A DNA stretch of 51,514 bases from Prosthecobacter sp. (lineage in GTDB: Bacteria > Verrucomicrobiota > Verrucomicrobiia > Verrucomicrobiales > Verrucomicrobiaceae), in assembly GCA_017853885.1 (NCBI GenBank), contig JAFMIR010000030.1, positions 1-51,514 of the forward strand. Direction: 5' to 3'. Under the pieces are notes generated by a model, which searched no databases, had not been told where the DNA came from, and saw only the letters and a program-made list of their open reading frames with translations. Positions 1 to 7,804 of this stretch are shown one piece after another; position 1 is the stretch's first letter, and each line of letters opens with the position of its first letter. A program made the translations under genes and the position numbers.

Positions 1-404
1 CCGGCAAGTATGAGCAGCCTGTCATCGCGCTCGACTTTCTCCCCACCGCGCTCGCGGCGGCCGACTCGACTGCTCCGGGCAATCTCGATGGCGTGAACCT
101 GCTGCCCTTCTTCACCGGAGAAAAAGCCACCGCGCCGCATGACACGCTCTTCTTCCGCACCGGCGGCCCCGGCGGCAACAACGCCGTGCGTCGTGGCAAG
201 TGGAAGCTCGTGCGTCTCGGCAAGACTGAGCCTGAGCTCTACGACCTCGCCGCGGACATCGGTGAATCGAAAAACGTCGCCGCCGAGCATCCGCAGGTCA
301 CGGAGGCACTTATTACCGCCATCGCCGAATGGGAGAAAGACACCATGGCGCCAACTTTCCAGAGTCCGAAGGGTGGAGCACCGAAGAAGAAAAAGGCCAA
401 ATGA
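1..404 (+). CDS. Sulfatase, C-terminal fragment
   Basis: The open frame runs in from the left edge (codons in phase with position 3) and ends at TGA 402-404, so only about the last 133 residues are present. It has the usual tail of type I formylglycine-dependent sulfatases of Planctomycetes and Verrucomicrobia: a DFLPT-type segment, DGVNLLPFFTGE, a strand with RRGKWKLVRLG, then ELYDLAADIGESKNVA and a basic end (PKKKKAK). The catalytic CxPxR segment lies outside the window, so substrate class cannot be judged. Such enzymes are normally exported and remove sulfate esters from polysaccharides. The gene faces the flavoenzyme at 411 and ends 6 bases from its stop codon. Confidence 0.88.
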   Translation, partial: GKYEQPVIALDFLPTALAAADSTAPGNLDGVNLLPFFTGEKATAPHDTLFFRTGGPGGNNAVRRGKWKLVRLGKTEPELYDLAADIGESKNVAAEHPQVTEALITAIAEWEKDTMAPTFQSPKGGAPKKKKAK

Positions 405-410
405 CCTTCA

Positions 411-1577
411 TCAACTCGCCCGTGCTGCATCGCTGCCAACAGCGGTGGGCTGGCGTGCGCGATATTTGAGAGCCCAGGCATTGTCTTTCTGCTCCACGAC
501 ATCGGCGATGATCTCGCCAAGCACAGGCGTGAACTTGAACGCATGCCCGGAATCCCCCGCGGCGACGACGAGGCCTTCGAGGTGCTCGTCATGTGTGATC
601 CAGAAGGCGCCGTCGAAGGTGTCGCAGTAAAGGCAGACGCGGGTCGAATGCACCGGAGCCTCTGCGAGTGCTGGAAAAGTCTCGCGAAGAAAGGAACGAT
701 ACTTTTCCTCCTCGCCCACTGGCATCACACGAACATCGCTGGCCTTCACGCGACGTCCCACACCATGATTGGCGATCTTGACGAGACCCTCCGCATTCAC
801 CGGAAAGCCATACCAGCCTGTTTTTGCGATATCCGCACCCCAAACCGGAAACGCTGGCGCACGAAAGCGCTCAGGCTGCAATGGCTGAAAATGAAAAACG
901 GTCTGCGCCGTGGTCCACATAACGTTTTGGAGATGCGGTAACACTTCTGGCGTCCACGCACCTGAAGCGACTAAAACGAGGTCAGCAGTCCAAACATGGC
1001 CATCACAGGTTTCGATGCCCGTGCAATGACCAGCAGCCAAAACAGGTCGAGGAGCCTTCACCTGTTCGATGAGCTTGATTCCGGCCTCGCGAGCCTCTTT
1101 GGCCAGCATCGCAATGACGCGACCGCTCTCCACCCAGCCCCCAATCGGGTTCAAATAGCCTTCGACATATCGTTCGGCATTCCAAACGGGGTGTTTCTCG
1201 CGCAGCATCGCATGATCGGTGCGCCGCAAAGCATGCCCGAGGCCGCGCAGATAGTGAAAACTATCATGCTCGAAACCACTAGGCTGCATCGCGCTGCGGG
1301 ACATGACGAGGAAGCCGTCCTCGTGATATAAATCGATGCCCCAACGAGCATTCCACGCCTTCCAACGCTCAATGCTAAGCACGCCCATCGCTGTGTGCTG
1401 CGCATCAGCCGCGTAGTCCATGCGCACAACCTTGCTGATGTCCGTCGAAGCGGCGTCAGGGTACGGAAGAGTGCCTTGATCGATCAGCGTGACCTTCCAG
1501 CCTCGCGCACGAAGCTCCAGCGCCGCCGTGAGCCCGAAGCAGCCGCCGCCAAGAATGAGAATGGAGCCGGGAGTCAT
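411..1577 (-). CDS. Sarcosine-oxidase-like FAD-dependent oxidoreductase
   Basis: A 388-residue flavoprotein amine or amino-acid oxidase of the DAO / monomeric sarcosine oxidase (MSOX) family. The N-terminus carries the dinucleotide fold ILILGGGCFGL (residues 6-16). MSOX key residues recur at nearly the same numbers: Arg52 in KVVR, Cys315 in RVCLYC (the cysteine that holds FAD covalently in MSOX), and His345 and Lys348 in SGHAFKF. Lys267 and His271 lie two positions from the MSOX Lys265/His269 pair. This supports oxidative demethylation or deamination of a secondary amine or amino acid, yielding H2O2. The true substrate is unknown. I chose ATG 1577 because it opens the nucleotide-binding motif; in-frame sequence upstream is the shadow of the previous gene. 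The start lies one base after the stop of the metallo-beta-lactamase, so the two are probably translationally coupled. Confidence 0.85.
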   Translation of the reverse strand: MTPGSILILGGGCFGLTAALELRARGWKVTLIDQGTLPYPDAASTDISKVVRMDYAADAQHTAMGVLSIERWKAWNARWGIDLYHEDGFLVMSRSAMQPSGFEHDSFHYLRGLGHALRRTDHAMLREKHPVWNAERYVEGYLNPIGGWVESGRVIAMLAKEAREAGIKLIEQVKAPRPVLAAGHCTGIETCDGHVWTADLVLVASGAWTPEVLPHLQNVMWTTAQTVFHFQPLQPERFRAPAFPVWGADIAKTGWYGFPVNAEGLVKIANHGVGRRVKASDVRVMPVGEEEKYRSFLRETFPALAEAPVHSTRVCLYCDTFDGAFWITHDEHLEGLVVAAGDSGHAFKFTPVLGEIIADVVEQKDNAWALKYRARQPTAVGSDAARAS

Positions 1578-1578
1578 A

Positions 1579-2430
1579 TCAGGGCTTCGCTTTTTGCTTC
1601 TCCCGCTCGGCGCGGAAAGCTTTTTCACGATCATCGATATAGGCGTAATAGCCCGCGGCATCGACAAACGGATTGCTGGCACTGCTTCCGAGCAACTTGT
1701 GCTTCGCCTCCATGCCATAGTAGCCACCGTGTGCACCAAGGAACAGATCCACCGGCAGTGCTTTGAGCAACGCGAAGGTCTTTTCGTAGTCGGCAGCGAT
1801 CTCCGGATAGGTTTTGTTGCCAACAAGGATGTAGCCGGGATTCACATTCGGGCTGCCGATGATCACTGCGTTCAGTTTCTTGCCGTTGTCATCGACCTGC
1901 ATCGTCCACGTCGTGCATCCCGGTGTGTGCCCCGCCGTCTTCCGCGCCACTAAGATGCTGCCACCGAGCTTGATCTCATCGCCATCCTTCAACCGACGAT
2001 CCACTTTCGCGGGCGGGAACTGCGTGTAGTCGCCTTTGACGATGCGAGTCTTCTTCGCGCCGCCCTTCTCCACCGCATCCGCGTCCTCAGCCATCACATT
2101 ATACTGAGCTCCAGTCGTTTGGATGATCTCCGCACTGCCTGCGCAATGATCGGAATGCGCGTGGCTGATGAGCAGCACCTTGATATCCGTCCACTTGAAG
2201 CCAAGCTCTTCCACGCTTGTCCGAATGAGTTTCGGCGACTCTTCGAGGCTGCTGTTGATGAGAATGTGCCCCTCCGTCGTGGTGATGAGATACGACGCCA
2301 AGTCCCGCGAGCCGACGTAGTACAGATTCCCCGCAATGCGATGACTAGGAAAAGGCTCTGTCCAAGCGGACTGGCCAAGAGCGGCAACAGCAAACTCGAT
2401 CAAGAGAAAGATTGGGAGCAGTTGGCTCAT
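1579..2430 (-). CDS. Subclass B3-like metallo-beta-lactamase
   Basis: A 283-residue secreted metallo-beta-lactamase-fold hydrolase. Residues 1-19 form a signal peptide. All zinc ligands of class B3 enzymes are present: His90, His92, Asp94 and His95 in SHAHSDHCAG, His168 in AGHTPGCTTW and His234 in FLGAHGGYYG. The GHTPGC segment, the AEDADAVEKGG region and the C-terminal NPFVDAAGYYAYIDDREKAF segment are characteristic of B3 enzymes rather than of generic MBL-fold hydrolases. A periplasmic beta-lactamase or a related environmental hydrolase is therefore likely; activity cannot be told from sequence. The start lies only 21 bases after the 3' end of tRNA-Thr on the same strand, and the gene is followed after one base by the sarcosine-oxidase-like gene. 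Confidence 0.85.
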   Translation of the reverse strand: MSQLLPIFLLIEFAVAALGQSAWTEPFPSHRIAGNLYYVGSRDLASYLITTTEGHILINSSLEESPKLIRTSVEELGFKWTDIKVLLISHAHSDHCAGSAEIIQTTGAQYNVMAEDADAVEKGGAKKTRIVKGDYTQFPPAKVDRRLKDGDEIKLGGSILVARKTAGHTPGCTTWTMQVDDNGKKLNAVIIGSPNVNPGYILVGNKTYPEIAADYEKTFALLKALPVDLFLGAHGGYYGMEAKHKLLGSSASNPFVDAAGYYAYIDDREKAFRAEREKQKAKP

Positions 2431-2451
2431 GCCCGGCGGTAAACCCCGAAG

Positions 2452-2526
2452 TGGAGCCAGCAGTCGGAATCGAACCGACGACCAGCGGTTTACAAAACCG
2501 CTGCTCTACCGCTGAGCTATGCTGGC
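2452..2526 (-). tRNA. tRNA-Thr (anticodon TGT), CCA encoded
   Basis: On the minus strand the sequence folds as a complete tRNA. The 7-bp acceptor stem is GCCAGCA with TGCTGGC, followed by discriminator T and an encoded CCA (2452-2454). The D arm is GCTC/GAGC, the anticodon stem GCGGT/ACCGC carries the loop TTTGTAA, and the T arm GTCGG/CCGAC carries TTCGATT. Anticodon TGT reads ACA (threonine). A metallo-beta-lactamase gene begins 21 bases downstream on the same strand. Confidence 0.97.
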
Positions 2527-2622
2527 CTGTTCTTCGGAGGCGTGAGACTAAACGACGAGTTTGTTTCGGCAAATGGATTTCCGAGCTGGCAGGTGGTTGA
2601 AGGCTCGCCAAGCGTGCCGAGC

Positions 2623-3216
2623 ATGATTTCGCTCGTTTTTGCAACATCCAATGCCCATAAGACTCAAGAAGTACGCTCTATGCTGCCCGGCTTTGAGATC
2701 TCCGACCTGCGCGATTACCCCAGCCTGACCCTGCCAGAGGAGACGGGCGAGACGTTTGAGGCAAACGCGATTATCAAAGCCGCGGGTGGCAGTGCTCATT
2801 TGCCTGGCGTTCTGGTGCTCGCGGACGATTCTGGGCTGGAAGTGGATGCTCTGGATGGCGCCCCGGGTGTACGGTCAGCACGCTATTCGGGCGAAAACGC
2901 CACGGATGCGAGCAATCGCGAGAAACTGAAGGCTGCGCTGGCGAAGCTCTCACCCCAAGGACCTTTCAGGGGGCGCTTTCGTTGCTGCATGGCACTCGTG
3001 AAGGATGGCCAGACGCTGCATGTGGCCCACGGATCTGTTGAGGGCACCCTGAGATTGCAAGAACAGGGATCGGGGGGATTTGGCTACGACTCCCTTTTCA
3101 CACCAGAGGGCTTCATCGACACTTTTGGCGTCTTACCATCCGAAACCAAGAATAGACTCAGTCATCGCGCTAGGGCGCTGGCGAGCATGAAGACTTGGAT
3201 GACTCAGAATCTGTGA
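2623..3216 (+). CDS. rdgB: XTP/dITP pyrophosphatase (RdgB/HAM1 family)
   Basis: A 197-residue cytosolic house-cleaning nucleotidase that hydrolyses XTP, dITP and ITP to the monophosphates, keeping deaminated purines out of DNA and RNA. Family hallmarks are the N-terminal FATSNAHKTQEV segment, ETFEANAIIKA, the DDSGLEVDALDGAPGVRSARYSG block, and near the C-terminus GSGGFGYDSLF and LSHRARAL. The usual family length (about 195-200) supports ATG 2623. An in-frame start at 2542 would add 27 unconserved residues and begin just beyond the tRNA. It lies 240 bases upstream of rpmI on the same strand. Confidence 0.95.
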   Translation: MISLVFATSNAHKTQEVRSMLPGFEISDLRDYPSLTLPEETGETFEANAIIKAAGGSAHLPGVLVLADDSGLEVDALDGAPGVRSARYSGENATDASNREKLKAALAKLSPQGPFRGRFRCCMALVKDGQTLHVAHGSVEGTLRLQEQGSGGFGYDSLFTPEGFIDTFGVLPSETKNRLSHRARALASMKTWMTQNL

Positions 3217-3455
3217 AAGCCATGGCTTACGGCGAACCGAAATAAACCAGAAGCCACCGGCGAGCTTTCCCGGGATTTTTCTTCCTTTATAGAGCCCCGA
3301 AAGAGCGCTTATAGCAGCCGTTGGATCAAACCTGCCTAATCCCTGTTTAAGAGATTCTCCCTCTATTGGCAGGATTTTAATGCATGTCTGGCACTGCGCT
3401 CAATGCTGAAATTTACCTTGCCGAATCAAACTTCTCATCTAGCCTCCGCGCCCCT

Positions 3456-3665
3456 ATGTCCAAAAATGCTGGCATCGCCAAGACGAGAAAAGCTGTCGCC
3501 AAACGATTCAAAGTCACTGCGACGGGTAAAGTGCTGCGCCGTAAACAAGGCAAGCGCCACATCCTGCAGAACAAGAACCGGAAGCGGAAGCGTAACCTCG
3601 GCAAAGTCGCCCTCGTGGCGGAAGTCGATGTGAAGGCGATCAAGATGAACCTCCCGTTCCATTGA
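3456..3665 (+). CDS. rpmI: 50S ribosomal protein L35
   Basis: A 69-residue basic protein of the large ribosomal subunit. The sequence KTRKAVAKRFKVTATGKVLRR and the Lys/Arg-rich middle (QGKRHILQNKNRKRKRN) are diagnostic for L35. I chose ATG 3456 because it gives the standard N-terminus (MSKNAGIAKTRK); the longer frame from 3384 adds unrelated residues. rplT follows after 124 bases, the normal rpmI-rplT order, but infC, which usually precedes rpmI, is not here: the 240 bases upstream hold no gene and the next gene is rdgB. A promoter for rpmI-rplT probably lies in 3217-3455, but I see no confident consensus. Confidence 0.95.
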   Translation: MSKNAGIAKTRKAVAKRFKVTATGKVLRRKQGKRHILQNKNRKRKRNLGKVALVAEVDVKAIKMNLPFH

Positions 3666-3675
3666 TCCCGACACC

Positions 3676-3728
3676 GGTTCCCGAATGGAACCAAAGATGA
3701 GCAAGCCTGGCTCCCTTCGTACGGAGCC
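3676..3728 (+). promoter_or_regulatory. Two hairpins between rpmI and rplT
   Basis: The spacer can form two perfect 6-bp stems: GGTTCC 3676-3681 with GGAACC 3687-3692 (5-base loop), and GGCTCC 3709-3714 with GGAGCC 3723-3728 (8-base loop). Neither has a following T tract, so they are not obvious terminators. In several bacteria L20 represses its own operon by binding structured mRNA that mimics its 23S rRNA site. A similar role here is inference only. Confidence 0.4.
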
Positions 3729-3789
3729 TTCGACCAGGTGAGGCGGCGCATCTCTCTTAACAACAGCCTGATCAACCGATAAAGAACAC

Positions 3790-4170
3790 ATGCCAAGAGC
3801 CACCAACTCCCCCGCCAGCCGGAAGCGCCGCAAGCGCGTGCTGGCCAAAGCCAAAGGTTTCCGCGGATTCCGCAGCACGCACTTCCGCTATGCCAAAGAC
3901 GCCGTCCGCAAGGCTGAAACCTACGCCACACGCGACCGCAAGGCCAAGAAGCGCAGCTTCCGCAACCTTTGGGTCCAGCGCATCAACGCCGCCACCCGGC
4001 CGCTCGGCCTGAGCTACTCCCGATTTATGGAGGGTCTCAAGGCTGCAGGTGTCACCCTAGACCGCAAAGTCCTCGCTGACCTCGCCGTCAAGGACGCCGC
4101 CGCCATCGAGACCCTCGTCCAGCAGGCTAAGGCCGCGCTGGAAGCCAAGGCGTCCGCCGCGAAAGCGTAA
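3790..4170 (+). CDS. rplT: 50S ribosomal protein L20
   Basis: A 126-residue basic large-subunit protein needed for early 50S assembly. The N-terminal helix (residues 1-60, many Arg/Lys, AKGFRGFRSTHFRYAKDAV) and the globular domain with LWVQRINAATRPLGLSYS and FMEGLKAAGVTLDRKVLADLA match L20 throughout. The C-terminus has an Ala/Lys-rich extension of about 10 residues. It follows rpmI and is closed by an intrinsic terminator at 4201-4237. Confidence 0.97.
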   Translation: MPRATNSPASRKRRKRVLAKAKGFRGFRSTHFRYAKDAVRKAETYATRDRKAKKRSFRNLWVQRINAATRPLGLSYSRFMEGLKAAGVTLDRKVLADLAVKDAAAIETLVQQAKAALEAKASAAKA

Positions 4171-4200
4171 CACCGCAAGGCCCATTACAGCCTTTCACCG

Positions 4201-4237
4201 CAGCCGGGACGCTCTGTGTCCCGGCTGTTTTGTTTTT
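4201..4237 (+). terminator. Intrinsic terminator after rplT
   Basis: A perfect 10-bp GC-rich stem, CAGCCGGGAC (4201-4210) with GTCCCGGCTG (4218-4227), closes a 7-base loop and is followed at once by TTTTGTTTTT (4228-4237). It ends the rpmI-rplT transcript 30 bases before the pheS start, so pheS must be read by read-through, or from a promoter overlapping this element. Confidence 0.9.
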
Positions 4238-4266
4238 ACCTCCCTCGATCCATTTTCCGTCCGACC

Positions 4267-5292
4267 ATGCTCTCCCAACTCGATTCCCTCAAAACCGACG
4301 CGCTCGCCGCTATCTCCGCCGCGCAGGATGAAGCCGCACTCGAAACCGTGCGTGTGAACTTCCTTGGCAAAAAAGGCAGCGTCACCGCGCTGAGCCAGGG
4401 CATGAAGGACGTGCCCGTTGATCAAAAAAAAGAAGTTGGTGCCAAACTCAACGATGTGCGCACCACCATCACCGACGGCATCGAGTCGAAGAAGTTCGCC
4501 CTCCAGGCCGCGCTCGATGCGAAAGCCGTCGAAGGCATCGACATCACGCTTCCGGGCCGTCCAAGCACGGGAAATGGCGCGATGCATCCGCTCACGCAGA
4601 TCCGCGATCTTGCCATCCGCACGCTGCGTCGCCTTGGTTTCATTTTAGCCGAGGGACCGGAGATCGAGACGGAGTTCCACTGCTTCGATGCGTTGAACAC
4701 ACCCGCTGACCATCCAGCCCGCAACGAGAAGGACACCTTTTACCTTCCCGATGGGCGCCTGCTGCGCACGCACACTTCCAGCGTGCAAATCCGCACGATG
4801 GAAGCCGCCAAGTCGCTGCCCATCCGCATCATCGCGCCCGGCGCTGCGTATCGCCGCGATGAGATCGACGCCACGCACCTGAGTGTCTTCAACCAACTCG
4901 AAGGCCTCTACGTCTCCAACGACGTGAGCCTCGCCGATCTCAAAGGCACCCTCGAAGCTTTCTTTCGCGAGATTTTCGGCCCAAACACGGCCGTGCGCTT
5001 CCGTCCGCACTTTTTCCCTTTCACGGAACCGAGTTTCGAGATCGACGTGAAACTCGAAGCCACAGGCAAAGACGCACGCTGGATCGAAATCGCCGGCTGC
5101 GGCATGGTCGATCCCGCCGTCTTCACCGCCGTGAACCAATCCCGCGGCGACAATCTCTTCGATCCCGAGACGACCACCGGCTTCGCCTTCGGCCTCGGTC
5201 TCGACCGCCTCGCGATGATCCTCCACAGCATCACCGACATCCGTCACCTCATCGAAAACGACGTCCGCTTCCTCCAACAATTCGCGGCCTGA
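4267..5292 (+). CDS. pheS: Phenylalanyl-tRNA synthetase alpha subunit
   Basis: The 341-residue catalytic subunit of the alpha2beta2 enzyme that charges tRNA-Phe in the cytosol. Residues 1-90 are the coiled-coil arm that contacts tRNA. The class II core follows with PGRPSTGNGAMHPLTQ, EGPEIETEFHCFDALN, DTFYLP, LLRTHTSSVQ, motif 2 around AAYRRDEIDATH and NQLEGLYV, and motif 3 in GFAFGLGLDRLAMIL near the C-terminus. ATG 4267 gives the normal N-terminus; an in-frame GTG at 4216 lies inside the terminator hairpin and is unlikely. pheT follows after 82 bases. Confidence 0.97.
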   Translation: MLSQLDSLKTDALAAISAAQDEAALETVRVNFLGKKGSVTALSQGMKDVPVDQKKEVGAKLNDVRTTITDGIESKKFALQAALDAKAVEGIDITLPGRPSTGNGAMHPLTQIRDLAIRTLRRLGFILAEGPEIETEFHCFDALNTPADHPARNEKDTFYLPDGRLLRTHTSSVQIRTMEAAKSLPIRIIAPGAAYRRDEIDATHLSVFNQLEGLYVSNDVSLADLKGTLEAFFREIFGPNTAVRFRPHFFPFTEPSFEIDVKLEATGKDARWIEIAGCGMVDPAVFTAVNQSRGDNLFDPETTTGFAFGLGLDRLAMILHSITDIRHLIENDVRFLQQFAA

Positions 5293-5374
5293 TCATCGAC
5301 CGAAGAATGAGGGACGGCAGAATGTCCCGAATTCTTCTGTCCCCATTCTCCTGTCGATCTTTAACTTTTCCGTC

Positions 5375-7774
5375 ATGCAAGTCTCCCTCTCCTGGCTCAG
5401 CACTCATCTCGATCTCAGCAGCTACACCGTTCCGCAGCTCTCTGATCTCCTCACCTTCGCTGGCGTCGAAGTCGAAGGCATCGAAGAACGCGGCGTGACC
5501 ACCGACAAGGTCGTCGTGGCTCAAATCGAGTCCTTCGTGCAGCATCCGAATGCCGACAAACTCAGCGTCTGCCAAGTGAACGACGGCACCGGCATTCGCC
5601 AGATTGTCTGCGGCGCGAAGAACTTCAAAGCGGGCGACAAAGTGCCGCTCGCACTTCCTGGAGCCGTTTTGCCCGGTGGATTCGCCATCAAAGAAGGCAA
5701 ACTGCGCGGTGTCGATTCGATGGGTATGATGTGCAGCGGTAAAGAACTGGGCCTCGGCGACGACCACAGCGGCCTGCTCATCCTCGACGCCGAGACGACC
5801 ATCGGCACGCCCTTCAACCAGCTCGTGCCTTCCGATGTCGTCTTTGACCTCGAGATCACTCCGAACCGTCCCGATCTCCTCAGCCATCTTGGCCTCGCCC
5901 GCGAGCTCAGCGCCCTTACTGACATCCCTCTCAAAGGCCAGCGCGACTACGCAAAGACTTCCACGAAATCGAAAAGCGCCGCGGACGATCAAGTCGCGCT
6001 CAGAGCGACCGATGTTTGCCCGCTTTACACCGCACGCATTATCAAAGATGTCAAAGTCGGCCCAAGCCCCGAGTGGTTGCGCCGTCGCCTCGAAAGCATC
6101 GGCCTGCGCCCGATCAACAGCATCGTGGACATCACGAACTTCGTCATGATGGAGATGGGCCAGTCACTCCACTGCTTTGATCTCGACAAGCTCCACGGCG
6201 GCATCGTCGTGCGAAACGCCAGCGAAGGTGAGCAAATGCTCGCGCTCGACGGCCAGACCTACACGTTGCTGACCGACGACCTCGTCATCGCCGATCCAAA
6301 ACGCGCCATCGCCATCGCCGGCGTCATGGGTGGCGAAGAAACCGGCGTCACCGAAGCCACCACCAACGTGCTCCTCGAAGCCGCGTGGTTCACACCTTCC
6401 AACATCCGCCGCACCTCGCGTCGGCTCGGCCTCAGCAGCGACAGCAGCTATCGCTTTGAGCGCGGCATCGACCCGCAACAAGTCGCCGGCGGCTCCGAAC
6501 TCGCCACCAAGCTTATCCTCTCCATCGCCGGCGGCACTGCGGAGGACGTGCTGCACGTCGCCGGGGAAGTGCCTGCTTTGACCGGCGAGGTCACGCTCGA
6601 CGAAGACCGCGCCCGCAAGCTCCTCGGCACGCCTGATCTCACCGGCGACGAAATCCACACCATCCTCGAAAAACTCGGCCTCGGCAAAAAAGCCGCCACG
6701 AAGCATGAGAGCCGCTGGCACATCCCCAGCTACCGCGCCGATTTGCAGCGCCCCGTTGATCTCATCGAAGAAATCGCCCGCGTCATCGGACTCGACCGCG
6801 TTCCGTCGAAAATGACCGCCGTCGCTGTGCCCAGCGATGCCACGGATCGCGCTTACGACTTCGCCATGACCCTCCGCCAGGCCTTGGTCAATCGCGGCTG
6901 CTTTGAAGCGCAAACCCTACGCCTCATCGCCGATGTGCAATTACCCGACACCCTCGGCGGCGGCACCGGCGTCGCCGTGAAAAATCCGCTCAGCGAAGAC
7001 CACACCACGCTGCGCCCCAGCATCATCCCTGGCCTCATCGCCACCGCTGCGCTGAACATTCGCCAGGGCGCCGACCGCCTGCGCTTCTTCGAACTCGGCC
7101 GCGTCTTCCTCAAACTCCCGAATGGCAACAGCCGCGAAGAAGAACGCCTCGCCATCCTCATCAGCGGTCCCGTCAGCCCCTCAAGCTGGCATGCCCGAAC
7201 GCCGCACGCGGCCGACATCCATGAGTTGATGGGCATCATTACAAATCTGCCCGGCCTGAGCCGCGTCAGCATCGAGCCGAAAGCCGTCAAAGAATCCCCC
7301 GCGAACTTCCTGCTCACCAGCGAACTCCGCGCCGGCAATCGCAACCTCGGCTGGATCGCCCAACTGCATCCCTCTCGCACCCGCGACATCAGCGCGCGTC
7401 ATCCCGTCTATGTCGCCGAATTGCTCCTCAGCGCCCTTCGCCAAGGCAGCACCGGCCCTGCGAAGTTTGAAGAACTCCCGCGCTTCCCCGGCATGACCCG
7501 TGACGTCGCCATGGAAGTCCCCGCCGACCTCCCCCACGCCAAAGTCGCTGCCTTCTTCGCCAGCCAGAAAGAGCCCCTCTTCATCGCCAGCGAAGTCTTC
7601 GACGTCTTCACCGACCCCACCGGCCAGAAGATCGCCAAGGATCGCAAATCCATCGCTTGGACCCTCACTTACCGCAGCCCCGAAAAGACCCTCGAAAGCG
7701 CCGAAGTCGATGCCGCTCACCAGCGCATCCTTGCCGCACTCGAGAAGGCGCTTCCAGCCACAGTTCGCAGGTAA
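5375..7774 (+). CDS. pheT: Phenylalanyl-tRNA synthetase beta subunit
   Basis: The 799-residue partner of PheS, of normal family length. It starts with the usual MQVSLSWL, then an OB-fold tRNA-binding domain (roughly residues 40-150, VVVAQIESFVQHPNADKLSVC and GGFAIKEGKLRGVDSMGMMC). The B3/4 editing domain (VLLEAAWFTPSNIRRTSRRL) comes next, then the B5 domain (EEIARVIGLDRVP), a degenerate synthetase-like core, and a C-terminal ferredoxin-like anticodon-binding domain (FPGMTRDVAMEVP to the end). The editing domain removes mischarged Tyr-tRNA-Phe. The gene ends 30 bases from the convergent mpl. Confidence 0.97.
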   Translation: MQVSLSWLSTHLDLSSYTVPQLSDLLTFAGVEVEGIEERGVTTDKVVVAQIESFVQHPNADKLSVCQVNDGTGIRQIVCGAKNFKAGDKVPLALPGAVLPGGFAIKEGKLRGVDSMGMMCSGKELGLGDDHSGLLILDAETTIGTPFNQLVPSDVVFDLEITPNRPDLLSHLGLARELSALTDIPLKGQRDYAKTSTKSKSAADDQVALRATDVCPLYTARIIKDVKVGPSPEWLRRRLESIGLRPINSIVDITNFVMMEMGQSLHCFDLDKLHGGIVVRNASEGEQMLALDGQTYTLLTDDLVIADPKRAIAIAGVMGGEETGVTEATTNVLLEAAWFTPSNIRRTSRRLGLSSDSSYRFERGIDPQQVAGGSELATKLILSIAGGTAEDVLHVAGEVPALTGEVTLDEDRARKLLGTPDLTGDEIHTILEKLGLGKKAATKHESRWHIPSYRADLQRPVDLIEEIARVIGLDRVPSKMTAVAVPSDATDRAYDFAMTLRQALVNRGCFEAQTLRLIADVQLPDTLGGGTGVAVKNPLSEDHTTLRPSIIPGLIATAALNIRQGADRLRFFELGRVFLKLPNGNSREEERLAILISGPVSPSSWHARTPHAADIHELMGIITNLPGLSRVSIEPKAVKESPANFLLTSELRAGNRNLGWIAQLHPSRTRDISARHPVYVAELLLSALRQGSTGPAKFEELPRFPGMTRDVAMEVPADLPHAKVAAFFASQKEPLFIASEVFDVFTDPTGQKIAKDRKSIAWTLTYRSPEKTLESAEVDAAHQRILAALEKALPATVRR

Positions 7775-7796
7775 GTGCAGCACGCTTTGCTGCACT
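7774..7796. other. Hairpin between convergent pheT and mpl
   Basis: AGTGCAGCA (7774-7782) pairs perfectly with TGCTGCACT (7788-7796) around the loop CGCTT. There is no T tract on either side. It could protect both 3' ends or act as a weak bidirectional stop, which is inference. Confidence 0.4.
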
Positions 7797-7804
7797 CGCT
7801 GCCA

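Noticed and set aside
2345..2647. Open frames across the tRNA on both strands (for example one with AVEQRFCKPLVVGSIPTAGST)
   Set aside because: These are well-known spurious translations of a tRNA gene; the tRNA fold is complete.
4216..4266. In-frame upstream peptide of pheS starting at GTG 4216 with three Phe codons, as a possible attenuator leader
   Set aside because: The GTG lies inside the rplT terminator stem and the Phe codons come mainly from its T tract; no second alternative hairpin follows, so a PheM-like attenuator is not supported.
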